A DNA stretch of 64,000 bases from Methanocella_A sp049676595 (GTDB lineage Archaea > Halobacteriota > Methanocellia > Methanocellales > Methanocellaceae). Where the stretch lies: assembly GCF_049676595.1 (NCBI RefSeq), contig NZ_CP187259.1:1178001-1242000 (forward strand), given 5' to 3'. The number at the start of each line of letters is the position of its first letter. Position 1 is the stretch's first letter. A program made the position numbers and the translations under genes. The notes under the pieces were generated by a model. The model saw only the letters and a program-made list of their open reading frames with translations, made no database searches and had not been told where the DNA came from. This document shows positions 1 through 7,090 of this stretch, piece after piece.

Positions 1-139
1 TGATCTCTCTGATGGCATAGTGGGCGGCCAGCGCTTTACCACCCAGGGTAGCTCTGGCCACCTCTTCAGCTATGTCTTCTACTTCGTACGTGTGATTAGT
101 CAGATTAACCCGCAGTAATTTACCCCAGAGTCCTTTCAT
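1..139 (-). CDS. Aldehyde:ferredoxin oxidoreductase, N-terminal fragment
   Basis: Only the first 46 codons lie in the window; the gene runs off the left edge. It opens MKGLWGKLLRVNL and continues to GGKALAAHYAIRE. This matches the start of tungsten-dependent aldehyde:ferredoxin oxidoreductases, which begin with a WGxxLRVNL segment and a GG-(R/K)-xLA loop that contacts the pterin cofactor. Family members oxidise aldehydes to acids and reduce ferredoxin in the cytoplasm. The ATG overlaps the TGA of the upstream aldolase-like gene (ATGA), so the two are probably translationally coupled and act on related metabolites. The substrate cannot be inferred. The Cys and metal-binding motifs lie outside the window. 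Confidence 0.75.
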   Translation of the reverse strand, partial: MKGLWGKLLRVNLTNHTYEVEDIAEEVARATLGGKALAAHYAIREI

Positions 140-1029
140 GCGAACAGCTCCTCGTTAATGCCGGCATTCCTCAGGTGGTCCTCTACGACGATCCGCTCGG
201 CATCTGTCAGCTCCTGCAGGGGAGCCCTGACGTGGCCGGCGGGGAACCCCTGTAAGGTCAGCGCATACTTGATTGCAGCCGGAAACGTGCCTACCTGCAT
301 CGCCCTGATTGCATGGTCCAGGGACTTCTGCAGCTCGAACGCTTTGTCATACTTTTTGTTAGTCATCGCCCTGTACATCTCCGCACAGATGCGAGGCGCT
401 ATGCAGGCGCTGCCGATCGCCATGCCTTCGGCACCTATGGCCAGGCCCGAGCTGACCAGGCTGTCCATGCCTACCAGCACCGAGAAGTTCTTCGGAGACC
501 GGAAGATGAATTCAGAGAGCTTTGCAGCATCCCCTTCGCTATCCTTAAGGCCGACGATTCGGTCATCCCGGGCGAACTCCTCCAGGATGTCGGGCGCCAT
601 CCGGTTACCCGCAAAAGAAGGTATGTTATAGGCGATAACCGGGAAGTCGATGGCACTGGCGATCGTCAGGTAATGACGGGCGATGCCTTCCTGCGTCGGG
701 TGGAAAAAATAGGGTTCCACTGCTACTACGGCATCTGCTCCGGCATCTTTGATGTACTTCGCCAGCTGAATCGTCTCCCTCGTGGATGCAGAGCCGGCGT
801 TGATAATGAGCTCGATCTTTTTTGCAGCATCTACAGCTATATCGACGACCGCCCTTCGCTCGGCTTCGTTCATCAGGGCAAACTCTCCCGCCGTGCCCAT
901 AACCAGCAGGCCGTTGATTCCCGTATCCTCAAAATGGGCGACCAGCTCGCTCAGCAAGCCTCCGTCAAGGTCCCCGTTACGCTTGAACGGCGTAGGCATG
1001 GCCCCATAGACTCCCCTGGGATGATACAT
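136..1029 (-). CDS. DapA/NAL-family (beta/alpha)8 lyase or aldolase
   Basis: A 297-residue class I Schiff-base aldolase of the dihydrodipicolinate synthase / N-acetylneuraminate lyase family, of normal length. The phosphate/carboxylate-binding loop is GTAGE at about residues 45-49 (usually GTTGE), the catalytic Tyr is in VIAYNIP (Y134) and the Schiff-base Lys is in VGLKDSEG (K162). A GGAGG ribosome site lies about 11 nt before the ATG. The next gene, an aldehyde:ferredoxin oxidoreductase, overlaps by 4 nt. That pairing fits a 2-keto-3-deoxy sugar acid or similar aldolase feeding an aldehyde to the oxidoreductase better than lysine synthesis, but this is inference. It could also be a true DapA. 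Confidence 0.8.
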   Translation of the reverse strand: MYHPRGVYGAMPTPFKRNGDLDGGLLSELVAHFEDTGINGLLVMGTAGEFALMNEAERRAVVDIAVDAAKKIELIINAGSASTRETIQLAKYIKDAGADAVVAVEPYFFHPTQEGIARHYLTIASAIDFPVIAYNIPSFAGNRMAPDILEEFARDDRIVGLKDSEGDAAKLSEFIFRSPKNFSVLVGMDSLVSSGLAIGAEGMAIGSACIAPRICAEMYRAMTNKKYDKAFELQKSLDHAIRAMQVGTFPAAIKYALTLQGFPAGHVRAPLQELTDAERIVVEDHLRNAGINEELFA

Positions 1030-1156
1030 GACTTAAAATGCCTCCGAATTCTACGAAGAGGTTAGATTCGGCGCAACATATACATTAGGCGGGCAAAAAA
1101 CGGGGGAAACAAGAATGTGAGAGTAGCGATCTGTAAATAATGGGGAGCTACAAAAT

Positions 1157-1525
1157 CTACTCTTCAGATTCCCGCATCCGCCTGGCTGCGGCCAGCATGC
1201 GCTGGTACTCTACCAGCGGGAACGATAGCTCTGCCGGCAGCTCGTCGAAAAGGCGTACTTCGGCGATCTCTTTTGCGTCCGGGACCGTCTCGAGCCTGGG
1301 CCCGAGCTCTCCAAGGTATACGAGCCCGCTTTCCTCGCGCTCCAGGACTTTGAGGCTATGGACCTCGTAGCCGGTCTCTTCCCGGAATTCCCTGGCAGCG
1401 CCGGCCTCGGGAGTTTCGCCCGGCTCCAGCTTGCCGCCCGGCATCTCCCAGGCTCGCCTGGCATGGCGGACCATGAGAAACTGGTGGCCGGAGAACGCGA
1501 TCACATACGCATAGCTAACCGTCAT
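1157..1525 (-). CDS. NUDIX hydrolase
   Basis: A 122-residue protein with a complete Nudix box at about residues 30-52: GKLEPGE, seven residues, then REFREETGY. The glutamates bind Mg2+ for hydrolysis of nucleoside diphosphate-X compounds. The small size and the opening strand YAYVIAFSGHQFLMVRHARRAW resemble MutT/ADP-ribose-type housecleaning enzymes, but the substrate cannot be read from the sequence. It lies 30 nt downstream of the DUF2551 gene on the same strand and may share its transcript. Confidence 0.85.
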   Translation of the reverse strand: MTVSYAYVIAFSGHQFLMVRHARRAWEMPGGKLEPGETPEAGAAREFREETGYEVHSLKVLEREESGLVYLGELGPRLETVPDAKEIAEVRLFDELPAELSFPLVEYQRMLAAARRMRESEE

Positions 1526-1555
1526 ATGCTTACTACCCTTTTAAAGACAAAAAAT

Positions 1556-1891
1556 TTAGAACGGGACTTTGGTGTTAGCCAGCGTCCACTCGACGATGCC
1601 TGCGTACTTGTCCTTCAGGCTGTACTCGTACTTGGCGTCATACGAGTTCTTGTGGGCGTGGAGGATGCCCAGCTTGGAGTGGATGACTCCCAGCATCGCC
1701 GTTACCTGCTTCAGCGTAATCGCGAAGTTCCGCTCGATCAGAATCCTGTGGAGCGTATCCGCGGTAAGCCTCTTGAGCTTGACGAACGCATGCAATACAG
1801 TCCTGCGAATACCATTCACGTCTGTCTTGAGATACTCATCCAGACGCTTGGTTATCTCATTTACGATAAAATCCATTTCTATCCCTACCAA
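1556..1891 (-). CDS. DUF2551-like archaeal protein
   Basis: About 106-111 residues. The pattern LDEYLKTDVNGIRRTVLHAF, followed by a helical region and KLGILHAHKNSYDAKYEYSLKDKYAG, resembles DUF2551, a family of unknown function in methanogens. The predicted helix-turn-helix-like content (TADTLHRILIERNFAITLKQVTAML) suggests a winged-helix fold and possible DNA binding; this is inference. Two starts are possible: TTG at 1891 with AGGG upstream, or ATG at 1876. A NUDIX gene follows on the same strand. Confidence 0.6.
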   Translation of the reverse strand: MVGIEMDFIVNEITKRLDEYLKTDVNGIRRTVLHAFVKLKRLTADTLHRILIERNFAITLKQVTAMLGVIHSKLGILHAHKNSYDAKYEYSLKDKYAGIVEWTLANTKVPF

Positions 1892-2080
1892 TTTACCCTA
1901 ATTATCATTTACACATGGACCTATTTAACTCTTTCTTAGTAAGCAATTAATGGGCGATAGAATATATTAAACGTATATAGATTGTGACAGGCCAGAAACT
2001 GCCCGATTTGCATAGCTACCGTTCAGAAAAACTTTTTATCGCCGCTTTAAAATTTTCGACAGCGATAATAAAATATGCGA

Positions 2081-2152
2081 TGCGGCTACCGGGAATTGAA
2101 CCCGGACTTCGAGCTTGGGAAGCTCATGTCATAGCCACTAGACCATAGCCGC
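2081..2152 (-). tRNA. tRNA-Gly (anticodon CCC)
   Basis: The minus strand folds as a 72-nt cloverleaf: acceptor GCGGCTA/TAGCCGC with discriminator A, anticodon stem TGAGC/GCTCG around loop TTCCCAA (anticodon CCC, reading GGG), and T arm CCGGG-TTCAATT-CCCGG. No intron is visible and CCA is not encoded. Confidence 0.95.
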
Positions 2153-2243
2153 ACTGGTAAAAAGCCTGTAAGTCGATAATCAGGATGTTGTTTTATCTAT
2201 ATGTATCTTTCGAGGGAAAACCACTGATCAGGCGGCTGCAGGC

Positions 2244-2837
2244 TTATCTCAGGAGCTTCATCAGATCCTCGCATATCCTCAGCGGGCTTTTACCTCCGGG
2301 CAGCGGGCTATTGCCAGATCGCAGGACGGTACAGATACGTGATCCTGCAGTCGTTTGCCGTAGCCTGTCCAGTGCAGGAACTGCCGCTGTCCCCGTTCCC
2401 TTGCCTGCTACAACCGGTCCGCGAAGCCTGAATCCTTCGGCTCCCCCCGGGCAGAGGAAGATAACCTTGTCGACCAGGGACCTGGCCTCTAAGGCAGCCG
2501 ATGTTGCATCGGTATATTCCCTCTCACCGGCGATAATGGTTGATCTTACTCCGATGATCTCCCTGAGAAAAGCCTCGATGAGCTTCGCGTGATGTTCCGG
2601 CCCCGTGTTCTCGCCTACCCTTATCATGCCCTCGACGTCGAGCGAATAGACAAATCTGGTGCCGGCGAGGCACTCGAAGATGTACCGCCATGCATACGAT
2701 CCATAGCGCGGTGAGATGCTGGCCGTGATCAGCACGGGCCTTCCATAGCCCCTGACCCTGTACTCGTAGTTTCGGCCCTCGAAGGCGAAGCATCCGACGA
2801 AGTCGCCGTTCGTATCCTCCCGAAGCATAGAAACCAT
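2244..2837 (-). CDS. Divergent alpha/beta-hydrolase-like protein
   Basis: Not firmly recognised. The N-terminal half has the strand pattern of an alpha/beta hydrolase: YEYRVRGYGRPVLITASI, then a helix, RFVYSLDVEG, then STIIAGEREYTDATSAAL where a nucleophile elbow should be, then KVIFLCPGG. The expected G-x-S-x-G serine is absent (AGEREYT), so it may be inactive or not a hydrolase. The last 60 residues are basic and low in predicted structure. The chosen ATG at 2837 follows GGAG; an in-frame GTG at 2867 lacks a ribosome site. It stands alone between tRNA-Gly and the PHP gene. Confidence 0.5.
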   Translation of the reverse strand: MVSMLREDTNGDFVGCFAFEGRNYEYRVRGYGRPVLITASISPRYGSYAWRYIFECLAGTRFVYSLDVEGMIRVGENTGPEHHAKLIEAFLREIIGVRSTIIAGEREYTDATSAALEARSLVDKVIFLCPGGAEGFRLRGPVVAGKGTGTAAVPALDRLRQTTAGSRICTVLRSGNSPLPGGKSPLRICEDLMKLLR

Positions 2838-2913
2838 TCCTGTGCTCCGGGGAAAAAGGTTTGGCACGGCTGACGCGACAGGAGTCAGGTGCCGTGAAAA
2901 ACTTGCGGCCCGG

Positions 2914-3573
2914 CTAAGACTTGATCTTGCGCCGGCTGATCCTGCGCTGAACCAGCAGCGCAGTCGTCCGCACGTGGAAAACCGGTGACGAGCACCGGCC
3001 GAAGGCGACTGTTTGTCTCTTCAGGATCGCTTCCCGCAGGTCCGACCCCTCTTCGAGGAGCGTGTAAGCGTTACCGATCTCTGCCCCGAAGTGGGCGTCG
3101 CTGCCACCTGTCTTGGCCTTGCCGTAGGTATCCGAATACGTGTCCGCCGCATCGTTGTACCTGTTGAAGACGCATCGGGCGTTGATCACCTCTACGCCGT
3201 CGATCAGTGGCGCATCGCACTCTTTGAGCCAGAACGCAGAGCCCCGCATGCTGTCGAACGGGTGGGGTACGATGGCTACTCCGCCCTGCGCCTTGATCTC
3301 CTCGATCACCGCGGTGTGCTCCCGGGCCTTGATCTCTTCGGTGAGGAACAGCCCGATCACGTCGCCTCTGTCCGTGTTGACTTCGCACCCGCAGATGACG
3401 TCGATGCCTTCGGGCTTGAGCTTGACCGCTTCCATACCTCCCCTGATCGTGTCGTGATCGGTGATGGCGATGCCGTCCAGGCCCCGTTTTTTAGCGATCT
3501 TAAGGAGGTCCCTGACGTCCATGATCCCGTCCTTGGAGTACCGGGAATGAGAGTGCAGGTCGTACTTCAACAT
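2914..3573 (-). CDS. PHP-domain metal-dependent phosphoesterase
   Basis: A 219-residue PHP protein. The metal-binding motifs are DLHSHSRYSKDG near the N-terminus, AITDHDT at about 38-44, a conserved Glu in CGCEVN, VPHPFD and GGSDAHFG. These are the ligands of a trinuclear phosphoesterase site, as in the N-terminal part of archaeal YciV-like nucleases or histidinol phosphatases; the substrate is unknown. An upstream extension of the reading frame exists, but AAGGGC lies just before the ATG at 3573 and homology begins there. An AGATATTTAG TATA-like element at 3608-3618 suggests its own promoter. The last 30 residues are very basic. Confidence 0.8.
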   Translation of the reverse strand: MLKYDLHSHSRYSKDGIMDVRDLLKIAKKRGLDGIAITDHDTIRGGMEAVKLKPEGIDVICGCEVNTDRGDVIGLFLTEEIKAREHTAVIEEIKAQGGVAIVPHPFDSMRGSAFWLKECDAPLIDGVEVINARCVFNRYNDAADTYSDTYGKAKTGGSDAHFGAEIGNAYTLLEEGSDLREAILKRQTVAFGRCSSPVFHVRTTALLVQRRISRRKIKS

Positions 3574-3695
3574 GATTTGCCCTTCTTGTAATACACCTGT
3601 CTGCTGATAGACTAAATATCTTTCCGGGGGCCTGATGGCCCCGAAGAGCGGATGGGACACCAGGGAAAAGCGGCATTCTGCCGGGGGAGTCTGCA

Positions 3696-3726
3696 ACAAA
3701 AAGAAACTCGGGGCCGTAAGGCCCCT
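3696..3726 (-). terminator. Thermosome terminator
   Basis: Read on the minus strand, GGGGCC-TTAC-GGCCCC (3710-3725) starts right after the thermosome TGA and is followed by GAGTTTCTTTTTG, an intrinsic-terminator arrangement. A second hairpin, GGGGCC-ATCA-GGCCCC, lies at 3627-3642. Confidence 0.7.
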
Positions 3727-5405
3727 CACATAAAGCCGCCCATTCCTGGGGGCATGCCGCCCATGCGGCCGGCTGCAAGCTGTCTCTGGGCCTGCATCTG
3801 GGCTTCATGGATAGTCTGCTCGCTCGGTCCGCCCGAGGAGATGACGTCGTCGATGCGCAGGATCATGACTGCGGCTTCGGCGGCGGAGCTCACTGCCTGG
3901 GTCTTGACCCTGAGCGGCTCGATGACGCCGGCTGCGAGCATGTCGACGGGCTTGCCCTCGAAGACGTTGAGGCCGAAGTTCTTGCCGTTCTTGCTCTCGT
4001 GCTTGCTGCGCAGGCTGACCAGCATGTCGATGGGGTCGAGGCCGGCGTTCTCCGCAAGCGTCCGGGGGATGATCTCCAGCGCGTTCGCAAACGCCTCGAC
4101 TGCCAGCTGCTCCCTGCCGCCGACGGTGGACGCGTACTGTTTCAGCCTGAGGCTGAGCTCGATTTCAGGTGCCGCACCTGCGGGAACGACCTTCTTATCC
4201 TCCACTACGACGCCGACTACTCTGAGCGCGTCGTGCAGCGCCCGCTCCAGCTCGTCGATGAGGGTGGCGGTGCTGCCCCGGATGAATACGGTGACTGCCT
4301 TCGGGTTCTTGCACTCCTCGATGAAGGTCAGCGATTCCTCGCCGCTGACTCTCCGCTCCTCTACGAGGCCGGCGTAGCCGAGGTCCTTGGGATCGATCTC
4401 TTCGATCTTGGTGACGATCCTGGCGCCTGTGGCTTTAGCCAGCTTTTTCATGTCCGACTCGGAGACGCTCTTGATGGCGTAAATGCCTTTCTTGCCCAGG
4501 TGGCTGGCCACGTGGTCGTCCATTCCCTTCTGGCAGAAGATCACGTTGGCGCCGCTCTTGCTGATGAAATCCACGTTCTTCCTGAGCATCGCTTCTTCCT
4601 GGTCCAGGAACGTCTTCATCTGCTGCGGGCTCTTGATCTTGATCGACGCGTCAACCTGGGTCTTCTTGATCTCCATGGCTGAGTTGAGCAGGAGGATCTT
4701 AGCCTTCGAGACCGACCGGGGCATGTTTTCGGCGACCCTGGACTTGCTCAGGGCAATGCCCTTGATGAGCTCGGATGCCATGGCTCCGGGGCCGACCATC
4801 TTCTCGACCTTGACGTTGTCGATGTCAACCTTGCCGCTCTCCTCTACCGACAGGACTGCGTCGACTGCCAGTTTGGCGAGCATAACGCCCTCGGCTTCTG
4901 CACCCTTGCCAGTCATCGCCGTGATGGCGATCTTCTCCAGCAGCTTCCTGTCAGACTTTTCGACCGAGACAGCTATCGCGGGCAATAATTCCCTTGCCTT
5001 GTCCGCTGCCATCCTGTAGCCGGTAGCGATGACCGTCGGGTGAATCTGCTTGTCCATGAGCTCCGAGGCTTTCCTCAGCAGCTCGCCAGTGAAGACCACT
5101 GCGGTTGTCGTGCCATCGCCGACCTCGTCGTCCTGGGCCCTGGCGACTTCCACGATCATCTGGGCTGCAGGGTGATCGATCTGGACTTCCCTGAGGATGG
5201 TGGCTCCGTCGTTGGTCACGGTGACGTTGCCCGTGGGGTCGACAAGCATCTTGTCCATGCCCTTCGGGCCGAGAGTCGACTTGACCGCCTCTGCCACTGC
5301 CATCGCTGCCATGATATTGAATTGCTGAGCATCCCGTCCCTTGGACTGGGTGCTCCCTTCCCTTAGAATGTACACTGGCTGACCGCCAGCACCTTCGTTG
5401 GCCAA
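3726..5405 (-). CDS. Thermosome subunit (group II chaperonin)
   Basis: About 559 residues, the usual length of archaeal thermosome subunits, which form two-ring ATP-driven protein-folding cages in the cytoplasm. Visible signatures are GPKGMDKMLVD, NDGATILREV and EVGDGTTTAVVFTGELL in the ATPase domain, GGREQLAVEAFANALEIIPR in the C-terminal equatorial part, and the Gly/Met-rich tail ending GGMPPGMGGFM. The reading frame also offers ATG at 5411, but the GGAGGT ribosome site abuts that codon. The TTG at 5405 has 6-7 nt spacing and gives MANEGAGGQPVYILREG, like family N-termini, so TTG is preferred. Monocistronic with its own TATA box and terminator. Confidence 0.95.
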   Translation of the reverse strand: MANEGAGGQPVYILREGSTQSKGRDAQQFNIMAAMAVAEAVKSTLGPKGMDKMLVDPTGNVTVTNDGATILREVQIDHPAAQMIVEVARAQDDEVGDGTTTAVVFTGELLRKASELMDKQIHPTVIATGYRMAADKARELLPAIAVSVEKSDRKLLEKIAITAMTGKGAEAEGVMLAKLAVDAVLSVEESGKVDIDNVKVEKMVGPGAMASELIKGIALSKSRVAENMPRSVSKAKILLLNSAMEIKKTQVDASIKIKSPQQMKTFLDQEEAMLRKNVDFISKSGANVIFCQKGMDDHVASHLGKKGIYAIKSVSESDMKKLAKATGARIVTKIEEIDPKDLGYAGLVEERRVSGEESLTFIEECKNPKAVTVFIRGSTATLIDELERALHDALRVVGVVVEDKKVVPAGAAPEIELSLRLKQYASTVGGREQLAVEAFANALEIIPRTLAENAGLDPIDMLVSLRSKHESKNGKNFGLNVFEGKPVDMLAAGVIEPLRVKTQAVSSAAEAAVMILRIDDVISSGGPSEQTIHEAQMQAQRQLAAGRMGGMPPGMGGFM

Positions 5406-5459
5406 AATCATACCTCCAGAAATATGCCTTGTTATGGAGCATAATTAGGATTGTACGTC

Positions 5460-5470
5460 TATAAATAATT
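5460..5470 (-). promoter_or_regulatory. TATA box of the thermosome gene
   Basis: The minus strand reads AATTATTTATA here, a good archaeal TATA box about 55 nt before the start codon. Transcription would start near 5437, leaving a leader that contains the GGAGGT site. Confidence 0.65.
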
Positions 5471-5517
5471 TACCGCCCATGATCCGAAGAATCGCCCTGC
5501 CGTGGTGCCTATCTTGG

Positions 5518-5537
5518 GGGCGGCCTGATGGCCGCCC
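5518..5537. other. GC-rich hairpin between divergent genes
   Basis: GGGCGGCC-TGAT-GGCCGCCC is a perfect 8-bp stem with a 4-nt loop. It sits between the thermosome promoter and the lysO promoter and has no T-run. Its role is unknown; it shares the TGAT loop with the hairpin at 3627-3642. Confidence 0.5.
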
Positions 5538-5592
5538 TGAGAGTATCGTCTACCGTAGAGGCGGTTGCCTTTAAGCGATGCCTGAAGCTAAG

Positions 5593-5600
5593 TATAAATA
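5593..5600 (+). promoter_or_regulatory. TATA box of lysO
   Basis: TATAAATA is centred about 32 nt before the ATG at 5628, which predicts a leader of only a few nucleotides. Confidence 0.6.
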
Positions 5601-5627
5601 ATACAACTGCAGACCATACCCACCACC

Positions 5628-5933
5628 ATGTTCGACCAGATGCTACTATCCATCGGGCTGATCATCGCGTCCCTGATCGCCGGCGTACTCGTAGGCTTAG
5701 TCCGAAAGCAGTTCAGCGACAGGGAGAAGAAGCTAATTTCCATGGCCATGACCGGAATGGTCTTCATCCTCATCTTCCTCATGGGGGTCAAAACAGGCCT
5801 GAACAAATCAGTTATGGAAGGCCTGGGCATCTTCGGGCTCAAGGCTCTGCTCATCACACTCGCCGCCATCGCGGGCAGCATTCTCTTCGCCGTGCTGTTC
5901 GATAAGCTCGTGCTCAGGAGCGGGTCGAAATGA
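5628..5933 (+). CDS. lysO: LysO-type exporter, N-terminal part
   Basis: A 101-residue membrane protein with three or so hydrophobic segments (IGLIIASLIAGVLVGLV, MAMTGMVFILIFLMGVKTGL, ALLITLAAIAGSILFAVL). It matches the N-terminal module of LysO (DUF340), which exports lysine or toxic analogues in bacteria. In E. coli LysO is one chain of about 300 residues. Here the module is separate, and its TGA overlaps the ATG of the second half by 4 nt, so the two chains are probably made together and assemble in the membrane. Confidence 0.7.
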   Translation: MFDQMLLSIGLIIASLIAGVLVGLVRKQFSDREKKLISMAMTGMVFILIFLMGVKTGLNKSVMEGLGIFGLKALLITLAAIAGSILFAVLFDKLVLRSGSK

Positions 5934-6529
5934 TCTGGCAAATTCTGGTGGCCCTGATACTGGGCATCATCCTGGCCGTCCTGGGCTTAGTCCCGGATAT
6001 CTTCGCCGCAAATCTCGACACCGTACTGACAGCCATGCTCTGCCTGCTGCTCTTTATCATAGGCCTCGACCTCAGCCAGAACCGTACTGTAATCGCGGAG
6101 ATCAGGCGCCTCGGCATCAAGATTCTGCTGCTCCCGCTCTTCATCGCCTGCGGCAGCATCGTCGGCGGCCTCGCGGCCAGCTTCGTCGTAGGCTTAAGTC
6201 CGGCATACGGCATGGCGATCGGCGCAGGCTTCGGGTGGTACAGCCTCTCCGGCATCATGCTCACCACCATGGTCGGGGCGGACGTCGGCACGATGGCGCT
6301 ACTGTCCAACGTGTTCCGGGAAATCCTCTCGATCATGATGCTCCCTCTGGTGGTCAAGTACTTCGGCAAAATCGCCTCGGTAGCCCCCGGCGGCGCCACC
6401 ACCATGGACACCACCCTGCCCTTCGTCGTCAAGTATGCCGGGAGCGAAATGAGCATCGTCGCCTTCATCAGCGGGGTAGTGCTGTCGATCCTTGTCGTGT
6501 TCCTCGTCCCGGCTCTCGCCGGGCTTTAG
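5930..6529 (+). CDS. lysO: LysO-type exporter, C-terminal part
   Basis: A 199-residue polytopic membrane protein (about six segments) corresponding to the larger C-terminal part of LysO. It carries the family hallmark GAGFGWYSLSGIMLT and a polar, helix-breaking FREILSIMMLPLVVKYFGK segment. It starts inside the stop codon of the preceding gene (ATGA). A split LysO is a common archaeal arrangement, so this is not necessarily a broken gene. Lysine as substrate is inferred from the bacterial family only. Confidence 0.75.
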   Translation: MIWQILVALILGIILAVLGLVPDIFAANLDTVLTAMLCLLLFIIGLDLSQNRTVIAEIRRLGIKILLLPLFIACGSIVGGLAASFVVGLSPAYGMAIGAGFGWYSLSGIMLTTMVGADVGTMALLSNVFREILSIMMLPLVVKYFGKIASVAPGGATTMDTTLPFVVKYAGSEMSIVAFISGVVLSILVVFLVPALAGL

Positions 6530-6565
6530 ATTAAGTCATCTCCAATATCAGAACATTTAATTCTC

Positions 6566-6980
6566 ACCACGGCGGCACAGCTACTGAGCGAGATATGATC
6601 GTAAGATCAAATGTTTTAACCACGGCGGCACGGCGGGTGACTGCACAGAGACAATTGTGTACAGTGCTGGTATGGAGAATGTAATATGAGATTGGCTTTA
6701 AGCGATACTCCTGTAGATCATACCCTTGGAGTAGAACATCGACAGTAAGCATAAACGGTTTTAGGTAATGTGTTGTCTCCGTGTCGCCGTGGACCTAAAA
6801 AGAAGTCGATTTAGTATTAGTTCGCCACTGTCTCCGTGCCGCCGTGCCGCTGTGGTTAACAAAATCATCCGGCTTATCGTGAGTCGGTCTGTCTTCGTGC
6901 CGCTGTGCCGCCGTGGTTATCTTTACCTGCTTGCGTTTGCGGTACGCACTGTCTTCGTGCCCCTGTGCCGCCGTGGTTAC
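6566..6980 (+). repeat. Two-armed intergenic repeat element, copy A
   Basis: The left arm has two units starting ACCACGGCGGCAC (6566 and about 6618). The right arm has four inverse units ending GCCGTGGAC, GCTGTGGTT or GCCGTGGTT. The central segment contains CAGTAAGCATAAACGG followed by the conserved GTGTCGCCGTGGACCTAAA. The left arm is shorter than in copies C-E. It fills the 561-nt gap between lysO and the DHH gene. No convincing coding sequence lies within it. Confidence 0.8.
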
Positions 6981-7060
6981 TGGTTGCTGTATAGCTTCGG
7001 TCAAACTACATTTTTTCATATTATTGAAAATAATACTTTCACTCCCCTTTAGCGTAAACA

Positions 7061-7067
7061 GTATAAA
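7061..7067 (+). promoter_or_regulatory. TATA box of the DHH gene
   Basis: GTATAAA lies 29 nt before the ATG at 7091 and no ribosome site precedes that ATG. This predicts a leaderless or nearly leaderless mRNA. Confidence 0.5.
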
Positions 7068-7090
7068 CCCTCAGCACTCATGTCCTATCG

